DNA from: Actinomycetes bacterium
GTDB taxonomy: Bacteria; Actinomycetota; Acidimicrobiia; Acidimicrobiales; RAAP-2
NCBI GenBank assembly: GCA_021849435.1
Contig: JAJZSX010000100.1
Location: forward strand, 1-8,047
Direction: 5' to 3'
Length of the DNA stretch: 8,047 bases
The notes under the pieces are model-generated. The model was given only the letters and a program-made list of their open reading frames with translations, did no database searches and was not told where the DNA came from. A program made the position numbers and the translations under genes. Of the stretch, positions 1 through 6,339 are shown in pieces. How positions within the stretch are numbered: the stretch's first letter is position 1; every line of letters starts with the position of its first letter.

Positions 1-1
1 C

Positions 2-490
2 GCCTCGGCGGTCGCCAACGCCGTGAACAACGACGGCCAGTCGGCCGACGAGCTCTACGTCTCGGCGGCCTACGCCGACGAGGGCGTCACGATGAAGCGC
101 TTCTCGCCGCGCGCGCGTGGTCGCGCCGGCAAGATCATGAAGCGCGCCTGCCACATCACGGTGATCGTGTCGCGCCTCGAGGAGGACCGTCTCGAGGTGC
201 TGCGCGCCGCGCGCAACGCCCAGGCGACCGCCTCGCGCAGCCGCCGCGTGGCCTCCTCGCGCAAGCGCGCCGACCAGCAGGCGAGCCTCAACAAGCGTGA
301 GGCCGCCGCCGAGGCCGAGGCCGAGCTCGCCGACGTGGTCGAGACCGACGTGGTCGAGACCGACGTTATCGAGACCGGCGTGGTCGAGACCGAGGCCACC
401 GAGGTGGTCGAGACGAGTGAGACGGCCGACGAGACGGTCGCGAGCGACGAGGTGACCGAGGTCGCCGAGTCCGAAGAGACGGAGAAGTAA
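2..490 (+). CDS. rplV: 50S ribosomal protein L22, C-terminal part (5' end outside window)
   Basis: L22 binds 23S rRNA early in 50S assembly, and its long beta-hairpin lines the peptide exit tunnel. The frame is open from base 2 to the TAA at 488-490, giving 162 residues without a start; the N-terminus lies upstream of the window. The family core is clear: a helix with AVANA and ADELYV, then [16 protein letters not shown] and CHITVIVS. The Met-Lys-Arg of the tunnel hairpin, whose loss causes erythromycin resistance in E. coli, is present. After the core comes a basic Arg/Ser/Ala-rich stretch (about residues 62-98 of the visible part), then an acidic tail of about 60 residues made of AEAE and VVET-type repeats. 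E. coli L22 (110 residues) has no such tail. The stop abuts the rpsC start codon with no gap, so the two are probably translationally coupled. Identity is certain; the role of the tail is unknown. Confidence 0.96.
   Translation, partial: ASAVANAVNNDGQSADELYVSAAYADEGVTMKRFSPRARGRAGKIMKRACHITVIVSRLEEDRLEVLRAARNAQATASRSRRVASSRKRADQQASLNKREAAAEAEAELADVVETDVVETDVIETGVVETEATEVVETSETADETVASDEVTEVAESEETEK
332..415 (+). repeat. 15-bp tandem repeat inside the rplV tail, encoding D-V-V-E-T units
   Basis: Four contiguous 15-base units run from 332 to 391 and a fifth, separated by nine bases, lies at 401-415. The consensus is GACGTGGTCGAGACC. Units 1 (332-346) and 2 (347-361) are identical, unit 3 (362-376) differs at two bases, unit 4 (377-391) at one, and unit 5 at two. 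The repeat is in frame with L22 and encodes [20 protein letters not shown] and EVVET. Because the unit is a multiple of three, copy-number change would keep the rplV frame. The near-identity of neighbouring units suggests recent tandem duplication; that is inference. Confidence 0.9.
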
Positions 491-1414
491 ATGGGTCAGA
501 AGGTAAATCCCTACGGGTTCCGTCTCGGCATCACGACGGACTGGAAGTCGCGCTGGTTCAAGGAGAAGGGTTACAAGGACCTCGTCGTCGAGGACTGGAA
601 GATCCGCGACTACCTGACCCGTCAGCTCGAGAGCGCCGCGGTGAGCCGCATCGAGATCGAGCGCAACTCGGACCGCATCCGCGTCGACATCCACACGGCC
701 CGTCCGGGCATCGTGATCGGCCGTCGCGGTGGCGAAGCCGACCGCCTGAAGAAGGACCTCGAGAAGATCACGGGCCAGAAGAACAAGATCTCGCTGAACA
801 TCCAGGAGATCAAGCAGCCCGAGCTCGACGCCGCACTGATCGCCCAGGGGATCTGCGACCAGCTGATCCGGCGCGTGGCCTTCCGCCGTGCGATGAAGCG
901 CGGCATCCAGACGGTCCAGAAGGCCGGCGCGCTCGGCGTGAAGATCCAGGCCTCGGGCCGTCTCGGCGGCGCCGAGATGTCCCGGCGCGAGTCCTACCGC
1001 GAGGGCCGGGTCCCGCTGCACACGCTGCGCGCGGACATCGACTACGGCTTCCGCGAGGCGCGCACCTCGACCGGGCGCATCGGCGTCAAGGTCTGGATCT
1101 ACAAGGGCGACATCCTGCCCTACCAGCTGACCAACGACGAGAAGATCGTGCGCGAGGCCGCCATGGCCGCCGGCGACGCGGTCCCGGTCGGCGCCAGCGC
1201 GGCGCCCAAGGGCGTCGTGCGCGCGGGCGGCGGACGCCGTCGCGCTCTCGAGGCCGAGGCCCCGGCCGCGCCGGTCGTCGTCGAGGCGCCCCCGGTCGAC
1301 CTGCTGGTCGCTCCCGAGGACGTCGAGGCGCGCCTGAGTGTCGAAGAGGAGATCGAGCGTCGCACGGCGCAGGATCACACCGACACGCCGCACTTTCGAA
1401 AGGACGTGGAGTAA
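491..1414 (+). CDS. rpsC: 30S ribosomal protein S3 with long C-terminal extension
   Basis: S3 sits in the 30S head, contacts 16S rRNA, and forms part of the mRNA entry channel and its helicase activity. The 307-residue product starts with [13 protein letters not shown]. It has a KH domain with the GRRG loop at residues 77-80, the [12 protein letters not shown] segment near 103-114, and the conserved FRRAMKR at 131-137. R132, R133 and K136 of that stretch match the E. coli helicase residues R131, R132 and K135. SGRLGGAE and [16 protein letters not shown] follow, and the core ends near residue 212. The remaining roughly 95 residues are an Ala/Pro/Val-rich linker with a short GGGRRR basic patch (247-251), then an acidic, probably helical end ([10 protein letters not shown]). 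E. coli S3 is 233 residues, so this is clearly extended. The ATG follows directly on the rplV stop, with GGAG at 481-484 six bases upstream. Confidence 0.98.
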   Translation: MGQKVNPYGFRLGITTDWKSRWFKEKGYKDLVVEDWKIRDYLTRQLESAAVSRIEIERNSDRIRVDIHTARPGIVIGRRGGEADRLKKDLEKITGQKNKISLNIQEIKQPELDAALIAQGICDQLIRRVAFRRAMKRGIQTVQKAGALGVKIQASGRLGGAEMSRRESYREGRVPLHTLRADIDYGFREARTSTGRIGVKVWIYKGDILPYQLTNDEKIVREAAMAAGDAVPVGASAAPKGVVRAGGGRRRALEAEAPAAPVVVEAPPVDLLVAPEDVEARLSVEEEIERRTAQDHTDTPHFRKDVE

Positions 1415-1416
1415 TC

Positions 1417-1854
1417 ATGTTGATGCCCCGCAAGGTGAAGCACCGCAAGCAGCAGCGCGGCCGCATGACCGGCATGGCCAAGGGCGGCACGGAGCTGATC
1501 TTCGGTGACTTCGGGATCCAGGCCCTCGAGGCCGGCTGGATCACGGCGCGCCAGATCGAGGCGGCCCGTATCGCGATGACCCGCCACGTCCGTCGTGGTG
1601 GCAAGGTCTGGATCCGGGTCTTCCCGGACAAGCCCGTCACCCAGAAGCCGGCCGAGACCCGCATGGGCTCGGGCAAGGGCAACCCCGAGTTCTGGGTCGC
1701 CGTCGTCAAGCCCGGGCGCGTGATGTTCGAGCTGGGTGGGGTCGACGAGGCCCTGGCGCGCGCCGCCATGGAGCGCGCCATCCAGAAGCTGCCGATCAAG
1801 GCGAAGTTCGTCGTGCGTCCCGGGACGCACGGCACCCCGGAGGTGACGATCTGA
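1417..1854 (+). CDS. rplP: 50S ribosomal protein L16
   Basis: L16 is a late-assembly 50S protein near the A-site tRNA elbow and is needed for peptidyl-transfer activity. The 145-residue product carries the family signatures in order: a basic N-terminus ([11 protein letters not shown]), [15 protein letters not shown] (24-38), [12 protein letters not shown] (42-53), [19 protein letters not shown] (57-75), the [18 protein letters not shown] block (83-100), and EALARAA near 111. R82 matches the arginine hydroxylated in E. coli L16 (R81); no hydroxylase gene is visible here. The ATG at 1417 gives the usual ML-PR- start; a second in-frame ATG at 1423 would remove those residues. GGAG at 1408-1411 lies five bases upstream. 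The gene starts two bases after rpsC and its TGA shares one base with the rpmC ATG. Confidence 0.98.
   Translation: MLMPRKVKHRKQQRGRMTGMAKGGTELIFGDFGIQALEAGWITARQIEAARIAMTRHVRRGGKVWIRVFPDKPVTQKPAETRMGSGKGNPEFWVAVVKPGRVMFELGGVDEALARAAMERAIQKLPIKAKFVVRPGTHGTPEVTI
1839..1846 (+). promoter_or_regulatory. Very strong ribosome binding site for rpmC, inside the end of rplP
   Basis: GGAGGTGA here is an eight-base match to the sequence complementary to the 3' end of bacterial 16S rRNA (GGAGGTGATC). It lies seven bases before the rpmC ATG. It is embedded in the codons for the last residues of L16 (Pro-Glu-Val-Thr). This is the longest Shine-Dalgarno match I saw in the window. Confidence 0.8.
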
Positions 1855-2087
1855 TGGCCAAGACCAGTGAGCGCCGCGCCGAGCTGCGACAGCTCGGCGA
1901 CACCGAGCTCGTGGAGCGTCTGACCGAGACGCGCCGTGAGCAGTTCAACCTCCGGTTCCAGTTGGCGACGGGCCAGCTCGACGACTCCGCGCGGCTGCGC
2001 GAGGTCCGCAAGGACATCGCCCGGCTGGCCACGCTCGTTCGCGAGCGCGAGATCGCGGCCGCCGAGGCCCAGGAAGCAGGTGAGTGA
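1854..2087 (+). CDS. rpmC: 50S ribosomal protein L29
   Basis: L29 is a small two-helix 50S protein beside the peptide exit tunnel; with L23 it forms part of the docking area for trigger factor and SRP. The 77-residue product has the usual helix-turn-helix coiled-coil pattern: an N-terminal [27 protein letters not shown] (residues 10-36), the ATGQLDD turn (38-44), and a second helix with [13 protein letters not shown] short Glu/Ala-rich tail ([12 protein letters not shown]) adds about ten residues to the minimal family length. The start ATG overlaps the rplP stop by one base (TGATG) and is served by the strong site at 1839-1846. The stop TGA in turn overlaps the rpsQ ATG by one base. Confidence 0.96.
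   Translation: MAKTSERRAELRQLGDTELVERLTETRREQFNLRFQLATGQLDDSARLREVRKDIARLATLVREREIAAAEAQEAGE
2078..2083 (+). promoter_or_regulatory. Ribosome binding site that favours the ATG start of rpsQ
   Basis: AGGTGA matches the downstream part of the consensus Shine-Dalgarno. Its AGG ends six bases before the ATG at 2087 but only three before the alternative GTG at 2084. The spacing therefore supports the ATG. AGGAAG at 2071-2076 is a second, weaker candidate. Confidence 0.55.
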
Positions 2088-2365
2088 TGACTGACGAGAC
2101 CAACCCCGCAAAGCGCGAGAACCCGCGCAAGGTGCGCGAGGGCATCGTCGTGTCCGACAAGATGAACGCGACGCTGGTCGTGGCCGTGAACGAGCGGGTG
2201 AGCCACCCGCGCTACGGCAAGACGGTCCAGCGCACGAAGAAGCTCTACGTGCACGACGCCGCCAATGACGCCAAGGTGGGCGACCGCGTGCGGGTCCAAG
2301 AGACCCGCCCGCTGTCCAAGCTGAAGCGCTGGCGCTTGACCGAGATCGTGGAGCGTGCGCGATGA
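2087..2365 (+). CDS. rpsQ: 30S ribosomal protein S17
   Basis: S17 is a primary 16S rRNA binder in the 30S body with an OB-fold. The 92-residue product has a short charged N-terminal lead ([15 protein letters not shown]), then the core: [33 protein letters not shown] (residues 40-57), and the family signature [14 protein letters not shown] (65-78) followed by KRWRL. Two starts are possible, GTG at 2084 and ATG at 2087; they differ by one residue. I chose ATG because it makes the TGATG one-base overlap with rpmC seen at neighbouring junctions and fits the binding-site spacing. The last codons overlap rplN by four bases (ATGA). This junction is the usual S10/spc operon boundary in E. coli. Confidence 0.96.
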   Translation: MTDETNPAKRENPRKVREGIVVSDKMNATLVVAVNERVSHPRYGKTVQRTKKLYVHDAANDAKVGDRVRVQETRPLSKLKRWRLTEIVERAR

Positions 2366-2730
2366 TCCAGCAGGAATCCCGACTCAAGGTCGCCGATAAC
2401 TCGGGCGCCAAGGAAGTGCTCTGCATTCGCGTGCTCGGCGGGTCGCGGCGTCGTTACGCCTCGATCGGTGACGTCTTCATCGCCACGGTGAAGGACGCCA
2501 TCCCGGGCGCCGCGGTGAAGAAGGGCGACGTGGTGCGCTGCGTCGTCGTGCGCACCGCCAAGGAGAAGCGCCGTCCCGACGGCTCCTACATCAAGTTCGA
2601 CGAGAACGCGGCCGTGCTGATCAACGACCAGCTCCAGCCCCGCGGCACCCGTATCTTCGGGCCCGTCGGCCGTGAACTGCGCGACAAGAAGTTCATGCGA
2701 ATCATTTCGCTGGCGCCGGAGGTTTTGTAA
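2362..2730 (+). CDS. rplN: 50S ribosomal protein L14
   Basis: L14 is a conserved 50S interface protein that contacts L19 and 16S rRNA at an intersubunit bridge; in other bacteria it is also the docking site of the silencing factor RsfS. The product is 122 residues, the normal family length. It begins [19 protein letters not shown] and carries the family signature region ([20 protein letters not shown], about residues 60-79), then ENAAVLIN and [15 protein letters not shown]. It ends ISLAPEVL, as L14 proteins do. GGAG at 2350-2353 lies eight bases upstream of the ATG. The start overlaps rpsQ by four bases, and the TAA overlaps the rplX ATG by one. Confidence 0.98.
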   Translation: MIQQESRLKVADNSGAKEVLCIRVLGGSRRRYASIGDVFIATVKDAIPGAAVKKGDVVRCVVVRTAKEKRRPDGSYIKFDENAAVLINDQLQPRGTRIFGPVGRELRDKKFMRIISLAPEVL

Positions 2731-3035
2731 TGAAGATTCGTAAGGGTGACGACGTGCTCGTGATCGCCGGGAAGTTCCGCGGCGAGCGGGCCGTGGTCGA
2801 AGAGTCCCTGCCCCAGGTTGACAAGGTCGTCCTGGACGGGCTGAACATCGCCAAGCGCCACACCAAGCAGACCGGCTCCATGATGCAGGCCGGGATCATC
2901 GACAAGGTGATGCCGATGCACGTGTCCAACGTCGCGCTGTGGTGCGACGGTCACAAGGGCCCGGCCAAGGTCGGGTATCGCGAGGTGGACGGCACGAAGG
3001 TGCGCGTCTGCCGCAAGTGTGGGGAGGCGCTGTGA
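2730..3035 (+). CDS. rplX: 50S ribosomal protein L24, variant zinc-ribbon type
   Basis: L24 is an assembly-initiator protein that binds the 5' end of 23S rRNA and sits near the tunnel exit. The 101-residue product has the N-terminal KOW motif (residues about 3-30), the [15 protein letters not shown] segment (36-49), and the conserved MPMHVSNV (61-68). The C-terminal part has a zinc-ribbon-like pattern: C72-D-G-H75 and C94-R-K-C97. In L24 proteins that bind zinc the first pair is normally Cys-X2-Cys, so here a histidine appears to replace the second cysteine. Zinc binding is inferred, not shown. A good site, GGAGG at 2718-2722, lies seven bases upstream. The ATG overlaps the rplN TAA (TAATG), and the end overlaps rplE by four bases (GTGA). 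Confidence 0.97.
   Translation: MKIRKGDDVLVIAGKFRGERAVVEESLPQVDKVVLDGLNIAKRHTKQTGSMMQAGIIDKVMPMHVSNVALWCDGHKGPAKVGYREVDGTKVRVCRKCGEAL
3021..3027 (+). promoter_or_regulatory. Ribosome binding site that fixes the rplE GTG start
   Basis: GGGGAGG inside the last codons of rplX lies four bases before the GTG at 3032. It supports that GTG as the rplE start, since no ATG exists near the conserved N-terminus. Confidence 0.7.
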
Positions 3036-3589
3036 GCGTACGTCCACGTCTCAAGGCTCGCTACGACGAGGAGATCCGCGCGGCCTTGCAGGCCGAGTTG
3101 GGCCTCGCCAACGTCATGCAGGTCCCGCGACTCGAGAAGATCGTCCTGAACTCGGGCGTCGGGCGTGCGACCCAGCAGGCCTCGCTGCTCGAGGGCGCCC
3201 AGCGCGACCTCGAACTCATCACGGGCCAGAAGCCGATCGTCACCCGCGCCAAGAAGTCCATCGCCAGCTTCAAGCTGCGCGAGACCCAGCCGATCGGGGT
3301 CAAGGTGACGCTGCGCGGGGACCGCGCGTGGGAGTTCTTCGACCGGCTGATCAGCCTGGCGATCCCGCGCATCCGTGACTTCCGCGGCCTGTCGCCCAAG
3401 TCCTTCGACGGGCACGGGAACTACACCTTTGGCATCAACGACCAGTTGATCTTCCCCGAGATCGACTACGACAAGATCGATGCGCCGCGGGGCTTTGACA
3501 TCACGATCGTCACCACCGCCGCGACCGACGAGCAGGGCCGCGCATTCCTGCGCGCCTACGGCTTCCCCTTCAAGCAGGAGAATCGATAG
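3032..3589 (+). CDS. rplE: 50S ribosomal protein L5
   Basis: L5 forms the 5S RNP with L18 and 5S rRNA and makes an intersubunit bridge in the central protuberance. From the GTG start the product is 185 residues, the usual length for the family (about 180). Recognisable blocks are [10 protein letters not shown] at the N-terminus, [15 protein letters not shown] (32-46), the [21 protein letters not shown] region (63-83), [14 protein letters not shown] (89-102), [11 protein letters not shown] (111-121), and [16 protein letters not shown] near 129-144. The reading frame stays open upstream to an ATG at 2939, but that would add 31 unrelated residues translated out of frame across rplX, so it is rejected. 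The GTG overlaps the rplX stop by four bases, which implies coupled translation. Confidence 0.97.
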   Translation: MSVRPRLKARYDEEIRAALQAELGLANVMQVPRLEKIVLNSGVGRATQQASLLEGAQRDLELITGQKPIVTRAKKSIASFKLRETQPIGVKVTLRGDRAWEFFDRLISLAIPRIRDFRGLSPKSFDGHGNYTFGINDQLIFPEIDYDKIDAPRGFDITIVTTAATDEQGRAFLRAYGFPFKQENR

Positions 3590-3591
3590 AC

Positions 3592-3777
3592 ATGGCGAAG
3601 AAGTCGCTTCGAATCAAGCAGCAGCAGACCCCCAAGTTCTCGACCCGCGCCTACACGCGCTGCGAGCGCTGCGGCCGTCCGCGCTCGGTGTACCGCAAGT
3701 TCGGACTCTGCCGCATCTGCCTGCGCCAAATGGTGCACGCGGGTGAAGTGCCGGGTGTGACCAAGGCGAGCTGGTAG
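3592..3777 (+). CDS. rpsN: 30S ribosomal protein S14, type Z (zinc-binding)
   Basis: S14 is in the 30S head next to S3 and S10. The 61-residue product is the short, zinc-binding form, with Cys-X2-Cys at C24 and C27 and a second pair at C40 and C43. Between them lie [11 protein letters not shown]; the end is [18 protein letters not shown], the standard C-terminus. Many actinobacteria also have a longer zinc-free paralogue used under zinc limitation; none is visible here. The ATG follows rplE by two bases, and AGGAG at 3576-3580 lies 11 bases upstream, somewhat far, so coupling with rplE probably helps. The name rpsZ is sometimes used for this form. Confidence 0.97.
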   Translation: MAKKSLRIKQQQTPKFSTRAYTRCERCGRPRSVYRKFGLCRICLRQMVHAGEVPGVTKASW

Positions 3778-3780
3778 GAG
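3776..3780 (+). promoter_or_regulatory. Ribosome binding site that favours the first rpsH ATG
   Basis: AGGAG overlapping the rpsN stop lies five bases before the ATG at 3786 and eleven before a second in-frame ATG at 3792. The nearer ATG gives the common [12 protein letters not shown]-terminus. Confidence 0.6.
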
Positions 3781-3785
3781 ATCTC

Positions 3786-4190
3786 ATGACGATGACCGAC
3801 CCGATCGCCGACATGCTGACCCGCATTCGCAACGCGAACGCGGCCATGTTCGACCACGTCTCCATGCCGAGCTCGAAGCTGAAGGAGAACCTCGCCACGC
3901 TGCTGCAGCGTGAGGGCTTCATCAACGGCTTCACGGTGACCCGTGCCGAGGGCAAGCCCGGCGCCACGCTGCGCATCGAGCTGAAGTACTCGGCCGACCG
4001 CCAGAAGACCATCGTGGGCCTGAAGCGCGTCTCCAAGCCCGGTCTGCGTATCTACAAGAAGTCCGACCAGATGCCCAAGGTGCTCGGCGGCGTGGGCGTG
4101 GCCGTCGTCTCGACGAGCCACGGTCTCATGACCGACCGCGAGGCCCGCAAGGCCAAGCTGGGCGGCGAGGTGCTGTGTTATGTCTGGTAA
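3786..4190 (+). CDS. rpsH: 30S ribosomal protein S8
   Basis: S8 binds helix 21 of 16S rRNA and is a central organiser of the 30S platform; in E. coli it also represses spc-operon translation. The product is 134 residues, close to the usual 130-135. It starts [18 protein letters not shown] and has [15 protein letters not shown] (26-40) and EGFINGF (43-49). The C-terminal signature runs [18 protein letters not shown] (96-113), followed by [20 protein letters not shown] to the end. It starts eight bases after rpsN. I did not find an obvious S8-binding hairpin near rplE that would show the E. coli type of feedback. Confidence 0.98.
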   Translation: MTMTDPIADMLTRIRNANAAMFDHVSMPSSKLKENLATLLQREGFINGFTVTRAEGKPGATLRIELKYSADRQKTIVGLKRVSKPGLRIYKKSDQMPKVLGGVGVAVVSTSHGLMTDREARKAKLGGEVLCYVW

Positions 4191-4219
4191 CCGGCCCGTG
4201 AACTCTCAGGAGGAAGCTC
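4191..4219 (+). promoter_or_regulatory. Longest intergenic gap, with canonical AGGAGG for rplF
   Basis: These 29 bases between rpsH and rplF form the longest non-coding stretch in the window. They hold AGGAGG at 4208-4213, six bases before the rplF ATG at 4220. This is a full consensus site, consistent with rplF being initiated independently rather than by stop-start coupling. I see no convincing -35/-10 promoter pair or terminator hairpin in the gap. Confidence 0.8.
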
Positions 4220-4759
4220 ATGTCGCGCATCGGTCGTAACCCGATCACGGTCCCCTCGACGGTCACCGTCGACGTGGAGAACAGCGTGGTGACGGTCGCC
4301 GGCCCCAACGGGACGATGACGCGCACGCTGCCCGACGGGATCACGATCACCCGCGAGGGCGACGTGCTGGCCGTCGAGCGCCGCAACGACGAGACCCAGT
4401 ACCGCGCCCTGCATGGCCTGACCCGCACGCTGGTGGCCAACATGGTCGTCGGGGTGACGACGGGCTGGACCAAGGAGCTCGAGATCATCGGCGTGGGCTA
4501 CCGCGCCGCGGCGGCGGGCGCCGACGCGCTCGACCTGTCGCTCGGCTTCAGCCACCCGGTGAAGTTCACCGCGCCCGCCGGGGTGACCTTCGAGGTCCCC
4601 TCGCCGACCCGCGTGGTCGTCAAGGGCGCCGACAAGGAGGTCGTCGGCCAGGTCGCCGCGACCATCCGCAAGATTCGTAAGCCCGAGCCCTACAAGGGCA
4701 AGGGTGTGCGCTACCTCGGTGAGAAGGTGCTGCGCAAGGCTGGAAAGGCGGCGAAGTAA
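4220..4759 (+). CDS. rplF: 50S ribosomal protein L6
   Basis: L6 sits at the base of the L7/L12 stalk next to the sarcin-ricin loop. The 179-residue product has the two repeated L6 domains. It starts [12 protein letters not shown], then [17 protein letters not shown] (24-40), [22 protein letters not shown] (62-83), [11 protein letters not shown] (86-96), and LGFSHPVKF near 108-116. The C-terminal signature [17 protein letters not shown] lies at 154-170. Length is normal for the family. It has its own strong ribosome binding site, and its TAA overlaps the rplR ATG by one base (TAATG). Confidence 0.98.
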   Translation: MSRIGRNPITVPSTVTVDVENSVVTVAGPNGTMTRTLPDGITITREGDVLAVERRNDETQYRALHGLTRTLVANMVVGVTTGWTKELEIIGVGYRAAAAGADALDLSLGFSHPVKFTAPAGVTFEVPSPTRVVVKGADKEVVGQVAATIRKIRKPEPYKGKGVRYLGEKVLRKAGKAAK

Positions 4760-5115
4760 TGGCCCGTAGCACTCGTGAACTGCGCCAGCGCCGCCACCGG
4801 CGTCTGCGCAAGACCCTGGCCGGCACGGCCGCGCGTCCGCGCGTGGCGCTCAGCCGCTCCAACAAGCACATCTCGGCCCAGATCATCGACGACGAGGCGG
4901 GCCGGACGCTGGCTGCCGCCTCCTCGGTCGAGCCCGGGCTGCGCAGCGTCTCGGGTGGCAACATCGAGGGCGCCAAGGCCGTCGCGGCGGTGCTCGCCGA
5001 GCGCGCCCAGGCCGCCAACATCACCGCCGTGGTCTTTGACCGCGGAGGATTCGACTACCACGGGCGCGTCGCCGCCTTCGCCGACGCGCTGCGTCAGGCC
5101 GGACTGGAGTTCTAA
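4759..5115 (+). CDS. rplR: 50S ribosomal protein L18
   Basis: L18 binds 5S rRNA and brings it into the central protuberance with L5. The 118-residue product has the Arg-rich N-terminus ([17 protein letters not shown]), then [20 protein letters not shown] (26-45), [22 protein letters not shown] (68-83), and the conserved [28 protein letters not shown] end. Length and ending match the family. The ATG overlaps the rplF stop by one base; only a weak AAAGG precedes it, so translation is probably coupled. The TAA again overlaps the next ATG. Confidence 0.98.
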   Translation: MARSTRELRQRRHRRLRKTLAGTAARPRVALSRSNKHISAQIIDDEAGRTLAAASSVEPGLRSVSGGNIEGAKAVAAVLAERAQAANITAVVFDRGGFDYHGRVAAFADALRQAGLEF

Positions 5116-5672
5116 TGGATCTGGAACAGTACGAAGAGCGGACCATCAAGGTCAACCGCGTCTCCAAGGTCGTCAAGGGTGGTCGTCGGTTCTCCTTCAC
5201 CGCGCTGATGGTCATCGGGGATGGCAACGGCCGGGTGGGTCTGGGCTACGGCAAGGCCAAGGAAGCGGGCCTCGCCGTGCAGAAGGGCCTCGAGGAGGCC
5301 CGCAAGAACATCTTCGAAGTGCCCCTCGCCGGCTCGACGATCGTCTACCCGGTGATCGGCGCCTCGGGCGCCGGGCGCGTGCTGATGAAGCCCGCCGCCC
5401 CGGGAACCGGCGTGATCGCCGGCGGCGCCGCGCGCGCCATCCTCGAGATGGCCGGCGTGAAGGACATCATCGCCAAGTCGTTGGGCTCGTCCAACGGCAT
5501 CAACGTCGCCCACGCGACGATCGAGGGGCTCAAGCAGCTGCGCCGCCCCGAGCTCGTCGCCAGCCAGCGCGGCCGCGCCCTGGACGAGGTCATCCCCAGC
5601 GGGACCCTTCGCGCCTACCGCGAGCGCCAGCGCGAGGGCGACCTGTTCAAGACGGAGACCGCGCATGGCTAA
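5115..5672 (+). CDS. rpsE: 30S ribosomal protein S5
   Basis: S5 lies on the 30S back near the mRNA entry channel and the decoding centre; it affects fidelity and is a site of spectinomycin-resistance mutations. The 185-residue product has the S5 N-terminal dsRNA-binding-like domain (residues about 10-73: [45 protein letters not shown]). The C-terminal domain follows ([40 protein letters not shown], about 76-115), then [19 protein letters not shown]. The loop contacted by spectinomycin (V19-V20-K21-G22-G23-R24) looks wild type. GGAG at 5106-5109 precedes an ATG that shares one base with the rplR stop. The end overlaps rpmD by eight bases. Confidence 0.98.
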   Translation: MDLEQYEERTIKVNRVSKVVKGGRRFSFTALMVIGDGNGRVGLGYGKAKEAGLAVQKGLEEARKNIFEVPLAGSTIVYPVIGASGAGRVLMKPAAPGTGVIAGGAARAILEMAGVKDIIAKSLGSSNGINVAHATIEGLKQLRRPELVASQRGRALDEVIPSGTLRAYRERQREGDLFKTETAHG

Positions 5673-5850
5673 GTTGAAGGTAACCCAAGTCCGATCGTCG
5701 ATCGCCACCAAGCCCAAGCACCGCGGCACGCTGCGCGCGCTGGGACTACGCGGCATCGGCCAGTCCAACGTGTTGCCCGACCGTCCCGAGATTCACGGGA
5801 TGATCGCCCGGGTGCCGCACCTGATCACCGTGGAAGAGGTGGCTGAATGA
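5665..5850 (+). CDS. rpmD: 50S ribosomal protein L30
   Basis: L30 is a small 50S protein that binds 5S/23S rRNA contacts; it is missing in some bacterial groups but present here. The 61-residue product has the typical pattern: [23 protein letters not shown] at the N-terminus, [16 protein letters not shown] (24-39), and [15 protein letters not shown] at the end. GGAG at 5654-5657 lies seven bases upstream of the ATG. The start overlaps the last eight bases of rpsE, the longest overlap in the cluster, and the end overlaps rplO by four bases (ATGA). Confidence 0.97.
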   Translation: MAKLKVTQVRSSIATKPKHRGTLRALGLRGIGQSNVLPDRPEIHGMIARVPHLITVEEVAE

Positions 5851-6332
5851 AGTTGCACGATCTCAAGGCCCCCGCCGGCTCGACGCACCGCAAGAAGGTC
5901 GTCGGCCGCGGTATCGGCGGCCACGGCGGCAAGACCGCCGGGCGCGGCACCAAGGGTCAGAAGGCCCGCCGCCAGATTCCCGCCGGCTTCGAGGGTGGCC
6001 AGCTGCCCCTGATGCAGCGCATCCCCAAGCTGAAGGGCTTCACCAACCCGTTCCGCGTGCAGTACACGCCGGTCAACCTCGACGCGATCACCGCGCTGGG
6101 CGTCGCCGAGGTCACCCCCGAGGTGCTCGTCGCCAACGGCCTGATCCGCAAGAACGACCTCGTCAAGGTCCTCGGCCGCGGCACGCTCGACCAGGCGGTC
6201 ACGGTCTCGGCCCACGGGTTCTCGGCCTCCGCGCGCAGCGCGATCGAGGCCGCGGGCGGCAGCGCCACCGTGCTCGACAAGCCCTTCGCGGTCCGTCCGC
6301 CGGCAGCCGGCAACCAGCACCAGAACCGCTAG
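5847..6332 (+). CDS. rplO: 50S ribosomal protein L15
   Basis: L15 is a late-binding 50S protein whose glycine-rich arm penetrates domain II of 23S rRNA. The 161-residue product starts [22 protein letters not shown]. It has the Gly-rich arm GIGGHGGKTAGRGTKGQKAR (22-41), then GFEGGQLPLMQRIPKLKGF (47-65), NLDAI, and the C-terminal signature GFSASARSAIEAAGGS (124-139). A short Pro/Gln/Asn tail (PPAAGNQHQNR) extends a little past the usual end. GAGGTG at 5836-5841 gives a fair binding site five bases before the ATG. The ATG overlaps the rpmD stop by four bases. Confidence 0.98.
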   Translation: MKLHDLKAPAGSTHRKKVVGRGIGGHGGKTAGRGTKGQKARRQIPAGFEGGQLPLMQRIPKLKGFTNPFRVQYTPVNLDAITALGVAEVTPEVLVANGLIRKNDLVKVLGRGTLDQAVTVSAHGFSASARSAIEAAGGSATVLDKPFAVRPPAAGNQHQNR

Positions 6333-6339
6333 GCCCGTC

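Noticed and set aside
2084..2086. GTG as the rpsQ start
   Set aside because: It adds one residue only, sits too close to the binding site, and lacks the stop-start overlap pattern of the ATG at 2087.
1086..2426. A 446-codon open frame on the - strand opposite rpsC, rplP, rpmC and rpsQ
   Set aside because: It spans four well-supported + strand genes, and its product is Arg/Pro/Ala-rich low complexity with no family pattern.
2939..3031. Upstream ATG extension of rplE by 31 residues
   Set aside because: The added residues are rplX read in another frame and match nothing in L5; the GTG at 3032 has a strong binding site and gives the normal N-terminus.
3000..3060. S8-type translational feedback hairpin at the rplE start
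   Set aside because: I could not make a convincing match to the helix-21-like structure known from E. coli; an RNA folding and covariance search would be needed to support it.
4191..4219. Internal promoter or terminator in the gap before rplF
   Set aside because: The 29 bases contain a ribosome binding site but no -35/-10 pair and no hairpin followed by a T run.
4775..5677. A 300-codon + strand frame across rplR and rpsE
   Set aside because: It is an out-of-frame reading of two certain ribosomal genes, with Arg/Pro/Gly-rich low-complexity content.
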